A DNA stretch of 51,722 nucleotides from CAZDVQ01 sp964508975 (GTDB taxonomy: Bacteria; Bacteroidota; Bacteroidia; Chitinophagales; Saprospiraceae), in contig CAZDVQ010000030.1 of NCBI GenBank assembly GCA_964508975.1, positions 1-51,722 on the forward strand, written 5' to 3'. Shown here piece after piece: positions 15,879 to 25,300 of this stretch. Each line of letters opens with the position of its first letter. Position 1 is the stretch's first letter. The notes below the pieces were generated by a model. That model was not told the origin of the DNA. It made no database searches and saw only the letters and a program-made list of their open reading frames with translations. The position numbers and the translations under genes are program-made.

Positions 15879-16259
15879 TTATTTCTGTACAACAACTTTA
15901 AATTCTAAACTTGTTACAATCGGGTCAGTGTTGCTGATGATATCAATTGTACGGATGAGTGTACCCGCTTCAGTGTCTGGCTTGGTAGCATCAAAGCTAA
16001 AAACCATGTCAACCACTTCACCGGGTTTAATCGGCCTTCTGGGCCAATCTTCAACCACGGTACAATCACAACCACCACTCACAAACTCAATCAGCAAATC
16101 TTCCTTTCCAGTGTTTTTGAAAGCAATTTTGTTGCCTTCTAACTTGGTGCCCATTTTAACTGGGCCAAAGGTAAGTTTAGGATTAATCTGTTGGAGTTTA
16201 GTTATTTTTTTTTTGCTCGGCTGGTTTCTCGCCGTTGGTAGAGCTTGGAGCTCCGTCAA
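15879..16259 (-). CDS. DUF1573 domain, frame joined to OmpA by an A10 run
   Basis: About 108 residues of clear DUF1573 sequence ('NPKLTFGPVKMGTKLEGNKI', 'FKNTGKEDLLIEFVSGGCDC', 'IKPGEVVDMVF'), an Ig-like extracytoplasmic domain common in Bacteroidota. It has no ATG start and no signal peptide: the only start in the open frame is TTG at 16259, inside the ompA-like gene, which would encode a meaningless leader. The frame crosses the ompA-like stop at a run of ten A (16205-16214). If nine A are read, the OmpA protein continues directly into this domain, giving one protein of about 866 residues. Transcriptional slippage, a +1 ribosomal shift, or an error in the sequence are all possible. The domain call is firm; how it is translated is open. 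Confidence 0.7.
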   Translation of the reverse strand: MTELQALPTARNQPSKKKITKLQQINPKLTFGPVKMGTKLEGNKIAFKNTGKEDLLIEFVSGGCDCTVVEDWPRRPIKPGEVVDMVFSFDATKPDTEAGTLIRTIDIISNTDPIVTSLEFKVVVQK

Positions 16260-18480
16260 AACCTCTTACGATTTTGAATTCAGTTCTACGGTTGCGTTGA
16301 CGGCCAACCGGATCGTCAGCGCCAGCAGCTGTGGTATTAGGTGCCGCGGGTACAACTTCACCATAAGCTTTCGGTACAAGACGTGACTTGTCGATACCTG
16401 CAGCTTCAAGGTATGCCATGGCAGATGCTGTGCGTTTTTCAGCCAAGGCATCATTGTATGCGTTTGAACCCAACGCATCTGTGTGTGAACCTACTTCAAC
16501 TACCAATGCTGGGAACGCTTTCAAAGTAGCTGTAATCTCGTCTAATTTAGCCGCTGCGTCCGGACGGATGTTGAACTTGTCGAAATCATAGTAAATGGTA
16601 TCCAACAGCGGTAAACCCAAGTACAATTCAATCACGGTCGAAGTTTTAGCTTCAGCAGATTGGAATGGTTTTGAGTCACCAGCATAGCTTTCACGAGTAC
16701 CATCAAAACGGTATTGCTCGCCAGCAGTCAAGTTGAAGGTAACTTCATTTGAACCAGTGGTTGTTTTAGTATCTAATGCCGCGCCTTTAGCGTCGAACAA
16801 GGTTACTTTCACACCAGTCAATGGCTGACGTGAACGAGCGTCAAATGTTTTAACGGTAGCCAATACACCTGGATCCAAGTACAACTTAGTATCCAAAATG
16901 CTTGGTTTGTCAACTTGTAGGTTATTAGTTGTAACGGTACCGGTTGCTTCGGTATAACCGTTGCGTGTAGCAACTACTTTGTACGTTTTGTTGCGTTGTA
17001 ATTTAAAGGTGCTGTTGTTTGTTGCAGCGTTAGTCGCTTGATCAACCTTCACTCCTTTGTCATCGTACAAAGTAATTTGACAACCAGACAAAGCAGCGTT
17101 CGTGCGAACATCGAAAGTTTTAACGTTAACTTCAACTGGACAACGCTCAGGCGTAATCATAGAGAAGATGTCATCGCAGCAAGTTTCGCTTTTCAACGAG
17201 ATAGTACCTGGGCGGTTAGATACCAAGAATGCATAGCATGGGTCTTCACCGATTGCAAAGTAAATATCATCCAATGAAGTATTGAATGCAGCACCCATGT
17301 TGTCTACATTGCCCCAAGAACCGTTGTTCAAGTAGTCAGATGAGAAGATATCAAAACCACCCATGCCTGGATGTGCATCAGAGCTGAAGTAAAGAACACC
17401 ATCAAAGAAGTGAGGCGTAACCTCATCACCGATAGTATTCACTTTGGCGCCAAGGTTAAGTGGCGTAGAGAACGAACCGTCAGCTTGCTTCAAGGCGTAC
17501 CACAAATCGTAACCACCTTGACCACCTGACATATCAGAAGAGAAAATCAAGGCTTCTTTACCGTCGATTTTAGCAACAGTAGGTTGTTTAGAGCTGTAGT
17601 CAGCGCCGTTGAAGTTCAACTCTGTAACGTTTTTAAACTCAGCACCGTCAAAGTCACACTTCAAGATACGGCAGTTTTTAGCCTCGCCTACATTATAAGT
17701 ACAACGAGTGAAGTACATCGTCTTACGGTCAAAAGAGAACGCAGGGCTTGAAGAGTGGAAACCTGGTTTGTTGATTTCAACGCCGAGGGGTTCTGGCGCT
17801 GAATAACCGTCAGCAGTTTTTTTAGCACGGAACAAACGGCTAAAGTTACCCGGTTCGTTCGGTACTTTAGGATCGATTTGAATGATAGAGTCGCGTGACA
17901 GAGAAGAGTAGATGATTTCATCGCGGTTGATCGCAACTGGAGAACCATCAGACGAGGGAGAGTTGATTGTACTACCGATGTTGTCGATAATAACCTCTTC
18001 CTTCTTGCCGTCCATCATTTTTTTGGCCAAGGCAATACCAGCAAGCTCGTTATTAGCCAAGGTTTGGTATTTAGCATCGATGTTTGAGCCTTTCAAAAAG
18101 TTCTCAAACTCAACTTTTGCCTCGTCATATTTACCCATTTTCTTGAGTACACGGGCGTATTCGAAGCGAGCAGTTGGATATTTACCTTCTTTGTCTTTTG
18201 ACAATAAACGGCTGTACCAGCGTTCAGCTTTTTTGAAATCGCGGAAACCATTTTGCAAATCAGCGATAGCGGCAACCACATCAACATCAGTTTCGCCACG
18301 TGATTGGTCATCGTCGTAGATTTCTTCGTACATTTCGAGGGCGCTATAATAATCGCCCGTTGCCATTTTTTCTTCAGCAATATTAACCTTTTTGGCACGC
18401 GGTAAATCGCGGATAGGTTGCGCTACAAGAGCACCTGCTGCAAAAAGGAAAAGGATTGCGATATGGAACAGTTTCTTCAT
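16198..18480 (-). CDS. OmpA-family protein with TPR, PD40 propeller and two CRD domains
   Basis: 760 residues with a signal peptide (1-20). Domains in order: TPR helices (about 30-165), a PD40/WD40-like beta propeller (about 175-440), two carboxypeptidase-regulatory-like domains (about 455-545 and 545-630), and a C-terminal OmpA peptidoglycan-binding domain (about 632-745) with 'GSHTDALGSNAYNDALAEKR'. This is the architecture of PorE-like proteins associated with T9SS, which tether outer-membrane components to peptidoglycan; PorE has one CRD while this has two. It lies 64 bp downstream of the PorP/SprF gene and very likely works with it. The tail after the OmpA domain ends in KKNN, encoded by the A10 run that links to the DUF1573 frame. 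Confidence 0.88.
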   Translation of the reverse strand: MKKLFHIAILFLFAAGALVAQPIRDLPRAKKVNIAEEKMATGDYYSALEMYEEIYDDDQSRGETDVDVVAAIADLQNGFRDFKKAERWYSRLLSKDKEGKYPTARFEYARVLKKMGKYDEAKVEFENFLKGSNIDAKYQTLANNELAGIALAKKMMDGKKEEVIIDNIGSTINSPSSDGSPVAINRDEIIYSSLSRDSIIQIDPKVPNEPGNFSRLFRAKKTADGYSAPEPLGVEINKPGFHSSSPAFSFDRKTMYFTRCTYNVGEAKNCRILKCDFDGAEFKNVTELNFNGADYSSKQPTVAKIDGKEALIFSSDMSGGQGGYDLWYALKQADGSFSTPLNLGAKVNTIGDEVTPHFFDGVLYFSSDAHPGMGGFDIFSSDYLNNGSWGNVDNMGAAFNTSLDDIYFAIGEDPCYAFLVSNRPGTISLKSETCCDDIFSMITPERCPVEVNVKTFDVRTNAALSGCQITLYDDKGVKVDQATNAATNNSTFKLQRNKTYKVVATRNGYTEATGTVTTNNLQVDKPSILDTKLYLDPGVLATVKTFDARSRQPLTGVKVTLFDAKGAALDTKTTTGSNEVTFNLTAGEQYRFDGTRESYAGDSKPFQSAEAKTSTVIELYLGLPLLDTIYYDFDKFNIRPDAAAKLDEITATLKAFPALVVEVGSHTDALGSNAYNDALAEKRTASAMAYLEAAGIDKSRLVPKAYGEVVPAAPNTTAAGADDPVGRQRNRRTEFKIVRGFDGAPSSTNGEKPAEQKKNN
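16205..16214 (-). other. A10 homopolymer, candidate slippage site
   Basis: Ten consecutive T on the plus strand give AAAAAAAAAA in the mRNA, within the last six codons of the ompA-like gene. One A fewer would make the downstream DUF1573 frame continuous with it. Runs of 9 or more A are known slippage sites for bacterial RNA polymerase. Confidence 0.6.
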
Positions 18481-18544
18481 AAAGCTAAATTTAAGCGGCT
18501 ATTAGGCCAAAGGGTGTGAGACAAGGGATTTAGCGAATAGTATA

Positions 18545-19552
18545 TTAAAAACGTGGGCAAAGGATACGAGTAGGTAACACTTTGTTTGGATATAACTTAG
18601 CGGTGTAAGACAAACCAAGTTCGAAAGCATCGGCACGACCAGCGTTGTTGGCCAAACCACCCAAGTTGAAGCCGTAAGCGGCACCAACTTTGAAGCCTTT
18701 GTACAAGAAACCAAGGCGTGCATAAGCGGCATCACTCAAACGGTAACCCAAACCAGCTTGGAAAGTGGCGCTGCGTTGTTGGTTCAAGTGGAAGCCCATC
18801 AAAGCTTGGAGGTTCAACTCGCTAGCTCCTGCTTGTAATTGGTAAAAAGCCATTGGGGTCAAGGTCATACGTGGCGCGATGTCGATATTGAAGGTAGTAT
18901 GACCGATATAACGGCGTGGTAATTTGTATACTGGGTTAGCCGCAGATGCACTGAAACCGGCTTCTGGCTCCAACAAGTGCGCAGCAGAGAACCCAAAGTT
19001 GAAGTTCAACTTGCGATTCAAGATGAAGTTCAACAATAAACCAGCACCAAAGTCTGGGTATGATGCGTTATCAACCAAGGCAGCGGCGTCTGTTTGATCG
19101 CGGAGAATTAATGCTTCGCGGTCAATTCTGTTTTGAACAAAACCACCATTAGCACCGATAGACAAGTAAACCTTGCGGGTGCGGGTCAGCGGAATGTGTG
19201 CAGCCAAAGAAAGTGAAGCATTGTTTTGGCTTAATGCCGCAGAACCAGCTTGGTCATTCAAGAAGGTTACGCCAGCACCTAACCAGCTATAAGAGTTTTT
19301 GTTGAACAGACGGAACAATGGAGCATCAATGTAGGCAGAGGGCGTCTGGTAACCAGTTGCGTCGCTGATTGCGTTCCATTGGTTGCGATAGATACCGCCG
19401 AGACGGAATGTTCCTTCATAAGCGCCAGTGTTGGCGGGGTTCAACGTGAGCGGCGCCATGTCGAACATCGTGAAGTGGATGTCCTGCGCTTGGGCAGAAA
19501 ACATACTCATCAGTACGGTGGCAACTAGCAGTAAACGTTTGGCCATAGTCAT
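18545..19552 (-). CDS. PorP/SprF family outer-membrane protein
   Basis: 335 residues with a signal peptide ending 'MFSAQAQ' (about 1-22), then the family-typical start 'DIHFTMFDMAPLTLNPANTG' and a series of amphipathic beta strands consistent with an outer-membrane barrel ('YRNQWNAI', 'SWLGAGVTFLNDQAG', 'GFLYKGFKVGAAYGFNLGG'). PorP/SprF proteins are required for secretion or surface attachment of T9SS cargo with type-B C-terminal domains, often encoded next door. The type-B adhesin gene is directly upstream, matching that rule. ATG at 19552; an alternative in-frame ATG at 19546 also gives a signal peptide. A -7 box lies 75 bp upstream. Confidence 0.92.
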   Translation of the reverse strand: MTMAKRLLLVATVLMSMFSAQAQDIHFTMFDMAPLTLNPANTGAYEGTFRLGGIYRNQWNAISDATGYQTPSAYIDAPLFRLFNKNSYSWLGAGVTFLNDQAGSAALSQNNASLSLAAHIPLTRTRKVYLSIGANGGFVQNRIDREALILRDQTDAAALVDNASYPDFGAGLLLNFILNRKLNFNFGFSAAHLLEPEAGFSASAANPVYKLPRRYIGHTTFNIDIAPRMTLTPMAFYQLQAGASELNLQALMGFHLNQQRSATFQAGLGYRLSDAAYARLGFLYKGFKVGAAYGFNLGGLANNAGRADAFELGLSYTAKLYPNKVLPTRILCPRF

Positions 19553-19626
19553 CAGTATTGCGTTTTAGGATTATCGAGTTAGCTTGTTTTAGAGGTTCAA
19601 GTAGCATGATTGCACTAATTGAACTG

Positions 19627-19634
19627 CAAATTTA
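19627..19634 (-). promoter_or_regulatory. -7 box for the PorP/SprF-OmpA operon
   Basis: TAAATTTG on the minus strand fits TAnnTTTG, 75 bp before the ATG. It suggests the PorP/SprF and OmpA genes have their own promoter separate from the adhesin. Confidence 0.4.
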
Positions 19635-19693
19635 TTTTTAAATATGGTTAATATCTAATTCACATGAAAAAAAATGTAAAAAAAAGTGATTTT

Positions 19694-19806
19694 ATGTGAA
19701 CAGTTGGTAGTTAATAGTTGATAGTTGATAGTTTTTAGCTTGTAATTCGTTTGTAAAAGAGGATCGTTGAAACTCCTATCTCCTCACTCCTATCTCCTCA
19801 CTCTTT
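19694..19806. repeat. Two short tandem tracts before element copy 5
   Basis: GTTGGTAGTTAATAGTTGATAGTTGATAG-type units (written as about four 7-mers, 19694-19735), then CTCCTATCTCCTCA repeated twice (from 19772). Both lie on the outer side of GC-rich element copy 5. Confidence 0.6.
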
Positions 19807-19809
19807 CTT

Positions 19810-19945
19810 GCGCCAGCGCTGCGGAGCCGTGGCCGCGCCAGCGGCCAGACCAAGCCCGAAGGGCGCAGGGCCGAGCGAATAGCGAGCGGCGTAGCCTAGC
19901 GGCGGCAAGGCTGGCCAACAGCCAGCCTTGCCGAGGCGCCCAAAA
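19810..19945 (+). repeat. GC-rich modular hairpin element, copy 5
   Basis: Starts GCGCCAGCGCTGCGGAGCCG and ends GGCGCCCAAAA, directly abutting the stop codon of the adhesin gene (19946-19948). The terminal stem is CAAGGCTGGC ... GCCAGCCTTG, unlike any other copy; the central block GGCCGAGCGAATAGCGAGC is shared. Confidence 0.8.
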
Positions 19946-22900
19946 CTATAAAATCAATGTCACATCGCCTACAAATTCCTGCTCCTGCCCGTTCGGGTAA
20001 CGGATAGTAACGCGGTAAATGTATACGTCGCGGGCTTGTAGCTCACCATTGAACTTGCCGTCCCACTCGCCAGCACCATCAAACATGAGCTGCCCCCAAC
20101 GGTTGTGGACGCGCATATTCACGATTTGTACCGACTCAGGGCTGGTAGGCCCGAAGGTATCGTTCGTGCCATCTCCGTTGGGCGTGAAAGCATTTGGCAT
20201 GCTAACCTCGGTGATTTGCACATTCACCACCACTTCATCGGTAGCGACACAAGGGCCAACCGCCGCAAAAAGCGTGTATCTGGTTGTGCTTACCGGTGCT
20301 ACCCAAGCATTGGGTCCGCCTGCCGTGAAGCTCGGTGCAGCCCAGCTGAAACTGGCCGTAGGATCATTGGATAGACCGGTTAGAAGCAGGCTATCTCCGG
20401 CAAAAATGACGGTATCAAGGCCCGCATCAGCGGTAACCAATATGCCCTCTACAATGGTAAAGCTTAATGTATCGGCACAGTTGGTGCTTGAATTCGTCAC
20501 GGTTACCGCGTATTGACCCGGCGCGAGGCTATTCAAATCGGCAGTTGTAGCACCGTTTGACCAGTTGTAGTTGTAGCTCGCAGTAGGTGTCACATTTAAG
20601 ATAATGTTACCATCTTGTAAACCAAAACAACTCACGTTCGTGCTAGTACCGGTAGCCAATACACTATCGCTTGGCAAAATGGTGCTGCTGAGGGTATCTG
20701 CACAACCGTTGGCATCTGCAATGGTAACGGAATAGGTACCAGGCGTCAAGTTGGACAAGCTGGTGGTAGAGTTATTGCTCACACCGGCATTGGCACTCCA
20801 CGTATAAGTATATGTTGCCGTTCCGCCAGCAGCCGAAACGTTGATGTTACCGTTGTCGGTACCGCAACTTGTATTGCTGGCACTCAACTGGGTGTTCAAT
20901 GCCGTAGGCTCGGTAACTGTGAAGTTAATCGGGGTAGAACAAATGGAGCTAGAGCCATCGCTGACACTGACCGAGTACGAACCAGCGCATAGGCCAGTAG
21001 CCTGCCCTGTACTGTTGGAAGTGATTAAAGTACCAGCGTTATCGAAGAAACTATAGGTATAAGGCGGTGTACCCGAGCTGGCAGCTACCGTTGCCGTGGC
21101 ATTACACAAGGCATTACAGGTGACGTTTGTTTGGGTACTTAAATTCAAACCAATACCATTAATCGAAACTTGGACAGAAGCCGTGTCAGTACATCCTTGC
21201 TGATCCGTTACCGTAACGAAGTAAGTACCTGCGTTTGCAGGTTGTACGTTATTGATTGTAGCCTGTGGACCGCCACCCGCTGTAAAGCCAGCCGGGCCTG
21301 TCCAGTTGAAGGCCGTTCCGCCCACGCCAGTAAGTTCGAGGGTATCGCCCACGCAGTAGCTTGTTGTACCGGTAATGCTGGCGCTGGCTGTTTGCACAGT
21401 TACTGTTACAGAATCGACAACCTGGCAAAGCGGCGTAAAGGTGATATCGTCGATGGCGAAGTCGTTACCACTGGTAGCAGTGTTCTGGTTGTTGATACAA
21501 ATGGTTACCACGGTATTGGCACCCGAGTTCCAGGTTTCGAAGAATTGCTCCCACTGGCACAAGAAGCCGGAAAGCCCGAAAGGAGAACCCAGGGTAGTAC
21601 CATTGATGCTGAATTGTAGCACCGCAGGGTTTGTACCCTCGGCACTGGTAGCCCAGGTGGAGAACGAATAGTCGGTATTAGGGCTAACGCTAATGGTTTG
21701 ACACCAAATATTAGACCCAGGGACAGACGAACCGTTGACTACCATCATGTTGCCGTTATTACCAGTATGGTCAATGCATGATGCAAAGTTGACGTGGACA
21801 TTGGACGGGCTGGTTGCAATGGCATAAGTGCCTTCATTCGACAGTAAACCGTAAGTTCCACCTGTACCATATATATAGTTAGAGTTGAAACCAGTGTCGC
21901 CAGCATCAAAGTTACCATTCACCACCACGTTTTGGCCTTGTAAGCTGCTCTGTACATAATATGTAGTAGTAAGCGTTGGGGCTACTACCGCAGACGTGTT
22001 GGTTTGGCTGACAATACCTGTGAGCGGTAACCAAGTGCTTTGTAGCACATTGGCACCCGTAACGTTGATTTGAGTCTGGCTACCCAAACAAATGGTAGTG
22101 TCAGGGCTTAGGTCAATACCATTGATGGTAATTAAAACGGTACCTGTATTGCAGCATGCATTAATGTCGCAAAGGGTATAGGTAAATTGATCGGTACCGT
22201 TAAAGCCTGGGTTAGGGGTGTAGTCGATAGCGCTGCCGTTCACCACAGCCGTGCCGTTAGAAGGTGCACTGTCAATAGCAAGTGAATTCAGGTTGATGGG
22301 GTTCAAACCTGGACTATCATTGGCCAACACCTCGATATTGATATTTGTATTGCCTTCGCATACGGTTACGATGTCGGTCTGGGTGTTTGGAGGGCTGACG
22401 GCGTTAATTTGGCGCAACACGATATCATCGATGGCAAGGTCAAAGCCCACGTTACCAAAGTTAACGTTCGAGATACAAATGTTCACGTTGCCGCCTACCC
22501 CACTGTTAAATTGGAAACCGTAATAGTTCCAGCTTTGGTTCTCGGGCAAAGATGGCGTTACGCCAATCTGGTTACCGTTTACTGCAAAGCCAAAGATAGG
22601 TTGTGGCTGGTTGGAGCCCGTAGGGAGCAAATTCACAAACCAGGCCCCGAAACAGTACTCGGTGTTAGGTGCCAAGTTGATGGTTTGACACCATATATTA
22701 TTACTAGCGCCCACGTTACCAGCAGGGAAGTCAACAATCATCATGTTGCCTGCACCCGTGGTATGGTCGCCAATAGTTATCCAGTCGGCGTTACAAGTAT
22801 TGGGCACCGCTTGAACCGAGTAGTCGTACTGGCACAAAATAGGCTGACCCGTAGAAACATTGGTACAAACCAAGCCTGGACATGGGCTGTAATCATAGTT

Positions 22901-25300
22901 GCTGGTGAAGAACTGTGTAGGGTTGGCTGAATTGAACAAGCTGAAACTACCATCGGCCACTAAGTTTGGTCCAGGGCAGTTACCAACGGGGTTACAGAAA
23001 TTAGCCGGCAAACATGCACCAACACCTGAAACCACTTGGCTAGGGCAAACGCCGTCGCTTACCGTAAAAGTATAGCCAACACCAACAGGCACGGCGGCAC
23101 TCGTAAATACGGAGCCAGCGATAGCATTACCATTTACCGTGTAGCTACCGTCGCCACCAGATATACTAAAGCTAACGGTATAGGTATTGCCGTCGGGGGC
23201 ACAAATCTCGGTGGGCGTACCAAAAGTTAAGCCTGGGGTACCAGAAACGATAGCCGTGAGACTAGCAGTACAACCAGCAGCATCGGTCACGGTAACGCTT
23301 GCAGGGCCTGCCGACAAGTTACTGGCAGGGTTAGCGTTTTGACCGCCAGTCCAGCTATAGCCGTAAGGCGCAGTGCCGCCAGCCACGTTCAGGGTAACCG
23401 AACCATTTGCCAAACCACAGTTTTCGGGTGTTTGGGCTTGAATTGTCAAGTTGGGTGGCGTTGCTGCGGTAAATACGACACTTGTATCGCGGGTACAACC
23501 GTCAATCACATCAACAACAGTAACGGTGTAGGTGCCTGCACCTAGGTTGCTGAGCGATGCCGTGGTAGCACCAGTACTCCAGCTAAAGGTATAGGTACCG
23601 CTGCCACCGCCGGGGTTTAAGGTTATAGAGCCATTACTTAGCTGACAGTCTGGACCGTCAACCGTGGCATTTAACCAGAGTGGGCAACAGGCAGCATCAA
23701 TACTGATGAGCACAGATGCAGTATCAGATACACAGCCCGCACTATCTTGAACCACCAATTGATAGTTGGTTGTAGTACTCGGGCAAACAATCGGGTTTAA
23801 AGTATTGGCATTGGTCATGCCGTTTTGAGGTGTCCAGCTGAACAAGGCTGGGTAACTGATTTCTGGGTCGTCGAAAGTGATAGACCAGCCGAAAAATGTT
23901 CCAGCGCCAAAGCTAAACAAGGAGTTTGATTCAACTACAATACTCCAAACGCCATTAGCCGGTTGGCCTACAAAATTGTTGAAAGGTTGGTTGGGCGACC
24001 AGCTGCCGGTATAAGGTGCAGAACCACTGATTGGAGGCCCAGCTGGTACAAAACACGTATTGTTGTAGCCACCAGAAAGCGGATTATTGGCACCCGTAGT
24101 AGTTCCAGCCGGAACCAGCAAAATACGCGTACCATTTGGACCTTGTAAATAAAGGTTCAAGCTACCGATATCCTGCTGCGTAGGCTGAGGCGGGAAGCCA
24201 GAGAAACCTGTGCCAAAGAAAAACAGGTTGGTGATACATACCTGCGTGATGGCTCCTGGATAAATATTACCCATGTTCAAGCCCTGAACATTGATATTGA
24301 TGGCTGTTTCTTGGCCAAAACCGGTGGCGATGGCTTCGAACTCGCCGTTAAAATAGGTTGGCGTTTGCGCTGGGTGAACAATAACCCTTGATTGGCCGCT
24401 CAGGGTATCACATTCGCCGGGACAAAGGCTGTTATCCTGTGTAGCGGTTACCGCAATTTGAGGGTTCCGAACTGGAATCGTAACACTGGTACTACAAGTA
24501 GTTGTACCGTTGCTCATGGTCACGTTGTAGGTCGTTGTGTTTTGCGGGCAAACAGCCGTTGGATTCGCACCACCGGCGTTGCCTAAGCCATAAGCAAAGC
24601 CATCGTGTTGCCAGGTAATATTAAAGGTAGGGTCGTTAAAATAAATACTCACGTTATCGATACCCCAGTGGTCGTAATCGGCGCCGGAATCGTTATCTTG
24701 GAACCAACGGATGATGGTATTGCTAGTCAAAGCAGCAGCTGGAATCTGGAAGCACCAGTTATTCCAGTTGATCAACTGGGGGTCACTACCGCCATTGGGG
24801 TCAAAGTAGTTGATATTTACCCAGGTTGTACCGCCATCAATGGAGTATTGCAACGATACACCTTCATCGGGTTCATCAGGGCCTTCGCAAGGGGCGCTGG
24901 CCGCATCGCCGGTTTGCTCGGCAAAGAGCATGTCGAAGCAGATGGTAGCACCAGCAGTTGCTGTTGAGAAGTTGAGGGGTAAAGTCCTTAATATACGCGG
25001 TACGCCGGTGTTGTTGCCCATCCAGATATGGCTGGTACCATCCACGCCACCGGGTGAACATGGATTGTTAAATTGGGCTTGCGAGGTAAAAGCCCAGCCT
25101 GAGGGTGCCCCAGAGTTGAAGGTCTCGTTAAACACCGATTGGCCTTGGCCTTGGCCAAAAGCATATAAACTAACGCACTGCCCACAAACTAGGGTATCTA
25201 CATAAACGGTAGCGGTAATTTCGCATTGCGCTTGGACCGACTGGTTCAGGGCCATCACAAACAATGCCGACAGCACAGTTGCGTAAAATTTTATTCGCAT
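19946..25300 (-). CDS. Giant T9SS type-B CTD surface adhesin with SprB repeats
   Basis: 1784 residues from the ATG at 25300, chosen because it gives a clean signal peptide ('MRIKFYATVLSALFVMALNQ' then SVQAQ); an upstream in-frame ATG would add 24 residues before it. Order of parts (approximate): reelin-like beta module with 'HWGIDNVSIYF' (57-220), Ig-like strand set, proprotein-convertase P-domain-like module (330-470, 'LYLQGPNGTRI'), Ig/PKD domain, SprB-type repeats (550-690), carbohydrate-binding-like jelly roll (770-966), cadherin/tandem-95-like unit with 'GFNGTDQFTYTLCD', second jelly roll (1123-1290), Ig domain, further SprB repeats (1390-1607), and a type-B sorting domain (about 1697-1784, 'NAFTPNGDGTNDTF ... 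VYIYRV'). Exported by T9SS and displayed on the surface; likely adhesion or gliding. Partner genes PorP/SprF and OmpA follow. Confidence 0.92.
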   Translation of the reverse strand: MRIKFYATVLSALFVMALNQSVQAQCEITATVYVDTLVCGQCVSLYAFGQGQGQSVFNETFNSGAPSGWAFTSQAQFNNPCSPGGVDGTSHIWMGNNTGVPRILRTLPLNFSTATAGATICFDMLFAEQTGDAASAPCEGPDEPDEGVSLQYSIDGGTTWVNINYFDPNGGSDPQLINWNNWCFQIPAAALTSNTIIRWFQDNDSGADYDHWGIDNVSIYFNDPTFNITWQHDGFAYGLGNAGGANPTAVCPQNTTTYNVTMSNGTTTCSTSVTIPVRNPQIAVTATQDNSLCPGECDTLSGQSRVIVHPAQTPTYFNGEFEAIATGFGQETAININVQGLNMGNIYPGAITQVCITNLFFFGTGFSGFPPQPTQQDIGSLNLYLQGPNGTRILLVPAGTTTGANNPLSGGYNNTCFVPAGPPISGSAPYTGSWSPNQPFNNFVGQPANGVWSIVVESNSLFSFGAGTFFGWSITFDDPEISYPALFSWTPQNGMTNANTLNPIVCPSTTTNYQLVVQDSAGCVSDTASVLISIDAACCPLWLNATVDGPDCQLSNGSITLNPGGGSGTYTFSWSTGATTASLSNLGAGTYTVTVVDVIDGCTRDTSVVFTAATPPNLTIQAQTPENCGLANGSVTLNVAGGTAPYGYSWTGGQNANPASNLSAGPASVTVTDAAGCTASLTAIVSGTPGLTFGTPTEICAPDGNTYTVSFSISGGDGSYTVNGNAIAGSVFTSAAVPVGVGYTFTVSDGVCPSQVVSGVGACLPANFCNPVGNCPGPNLVADGSFSLFNSANPTQFFTSNYDYSPCPGLVCTNVSTGQPILCQYDYSVQAVPNTCNADWITIGDHTTGAGNMMIVDFPAGNVGASNNIWCQTINLAPNTEYCFGAWFVNLLPTGSNQPQPIFGFAVNGNQIGVTPSLPENQSWNYYGFQFNSGVGGNVNICISNVNFGNVGFDLAIDDIVLRQINAVSPPNTQTDIVTVCEGNTNINIEVLANDSPGLNPINLNSLAIDSAPSNGTAVVNGSAIDYTPNPGFNGTDQFTYTLCDINACCNTGTVLITINGIDLSPDTTICLGSQTQINVTGANVLQSTWLPLTGIVSQTNTSAVVAPTLTTTYYVQSSLQGQNVVVNGNFDAGDTGFNSNYIYGTGGTYGLLSNEGTYAIATSPSNVHVNFASCIDHTGNNGNMMVVNGSSVPGSNIWCQTISVSPNTDYSFSTWATSAEGTNPAVLQFSINGTTLGSPFGLSGFLCQWEQFFETWNSGANTVVTICINNQNTATSGNDFAIDDITFTPLCQVVDSVTVTVQTASASITGTTSYCVGDTLELTGVGGTAFNWTGPAGFTAGGGPQATINNVQPANAGTYFVTVTDQQGCTDTASVQVSINGIGLNLSTQTNVTCNALCNATATVAASSGTPPYTYSFFDNAGTLITSNSTGQATGLCAGSYSVSVSDGSSSICSTPINFTVTEPTALNTQLSASNTSCGTDNGNINVSAAGGTATYTYTWSANAGVSNNSTTSLSNLTPGTYSVTIADANGCADTLSSTILPSDSVLATGTSTNVSCFGLQDGNIILNVTPTASYNYNWSNGATTADLNSLAPGQYAVTVTNSSTNCADTLSFTIVEGILVTADAGLDTVIFAGDSLLLTGLSNDPTASFSWAAPSFTAGGPNAWVAPVSTTRYTLFAAVGPCVATDEVVVNVQITEVSMPNAFTPNGDGTNDTFGPTSPESVQIVNMRVHNRWGQLMFDGAGEWDGKFNGELQARDVYIYRVTIRYPNGQEQEFVGDVTLIL

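Larger units (their letters stand above)
19553..19945. other. Intergenic region between adhesin and PorP/SprF genes
   Basis: Holds the PorP/SprF promoter box (19627-19634), two short tandem tracts (19694-19735 and 19768-19806) and GC-rich element copy 5 (19810-19945). No gene is supported; the reading frame here translates the repeat. Confidence 0.7.

Noticed and set aside
16257..16259. TTG as a genuine start of a separate DUF1573 gene
   Set aside because: The resulting N-terminus has no signal peptide although the domain is extracytoplasmic, and it lies wholly within the ompA-like coding sequence.
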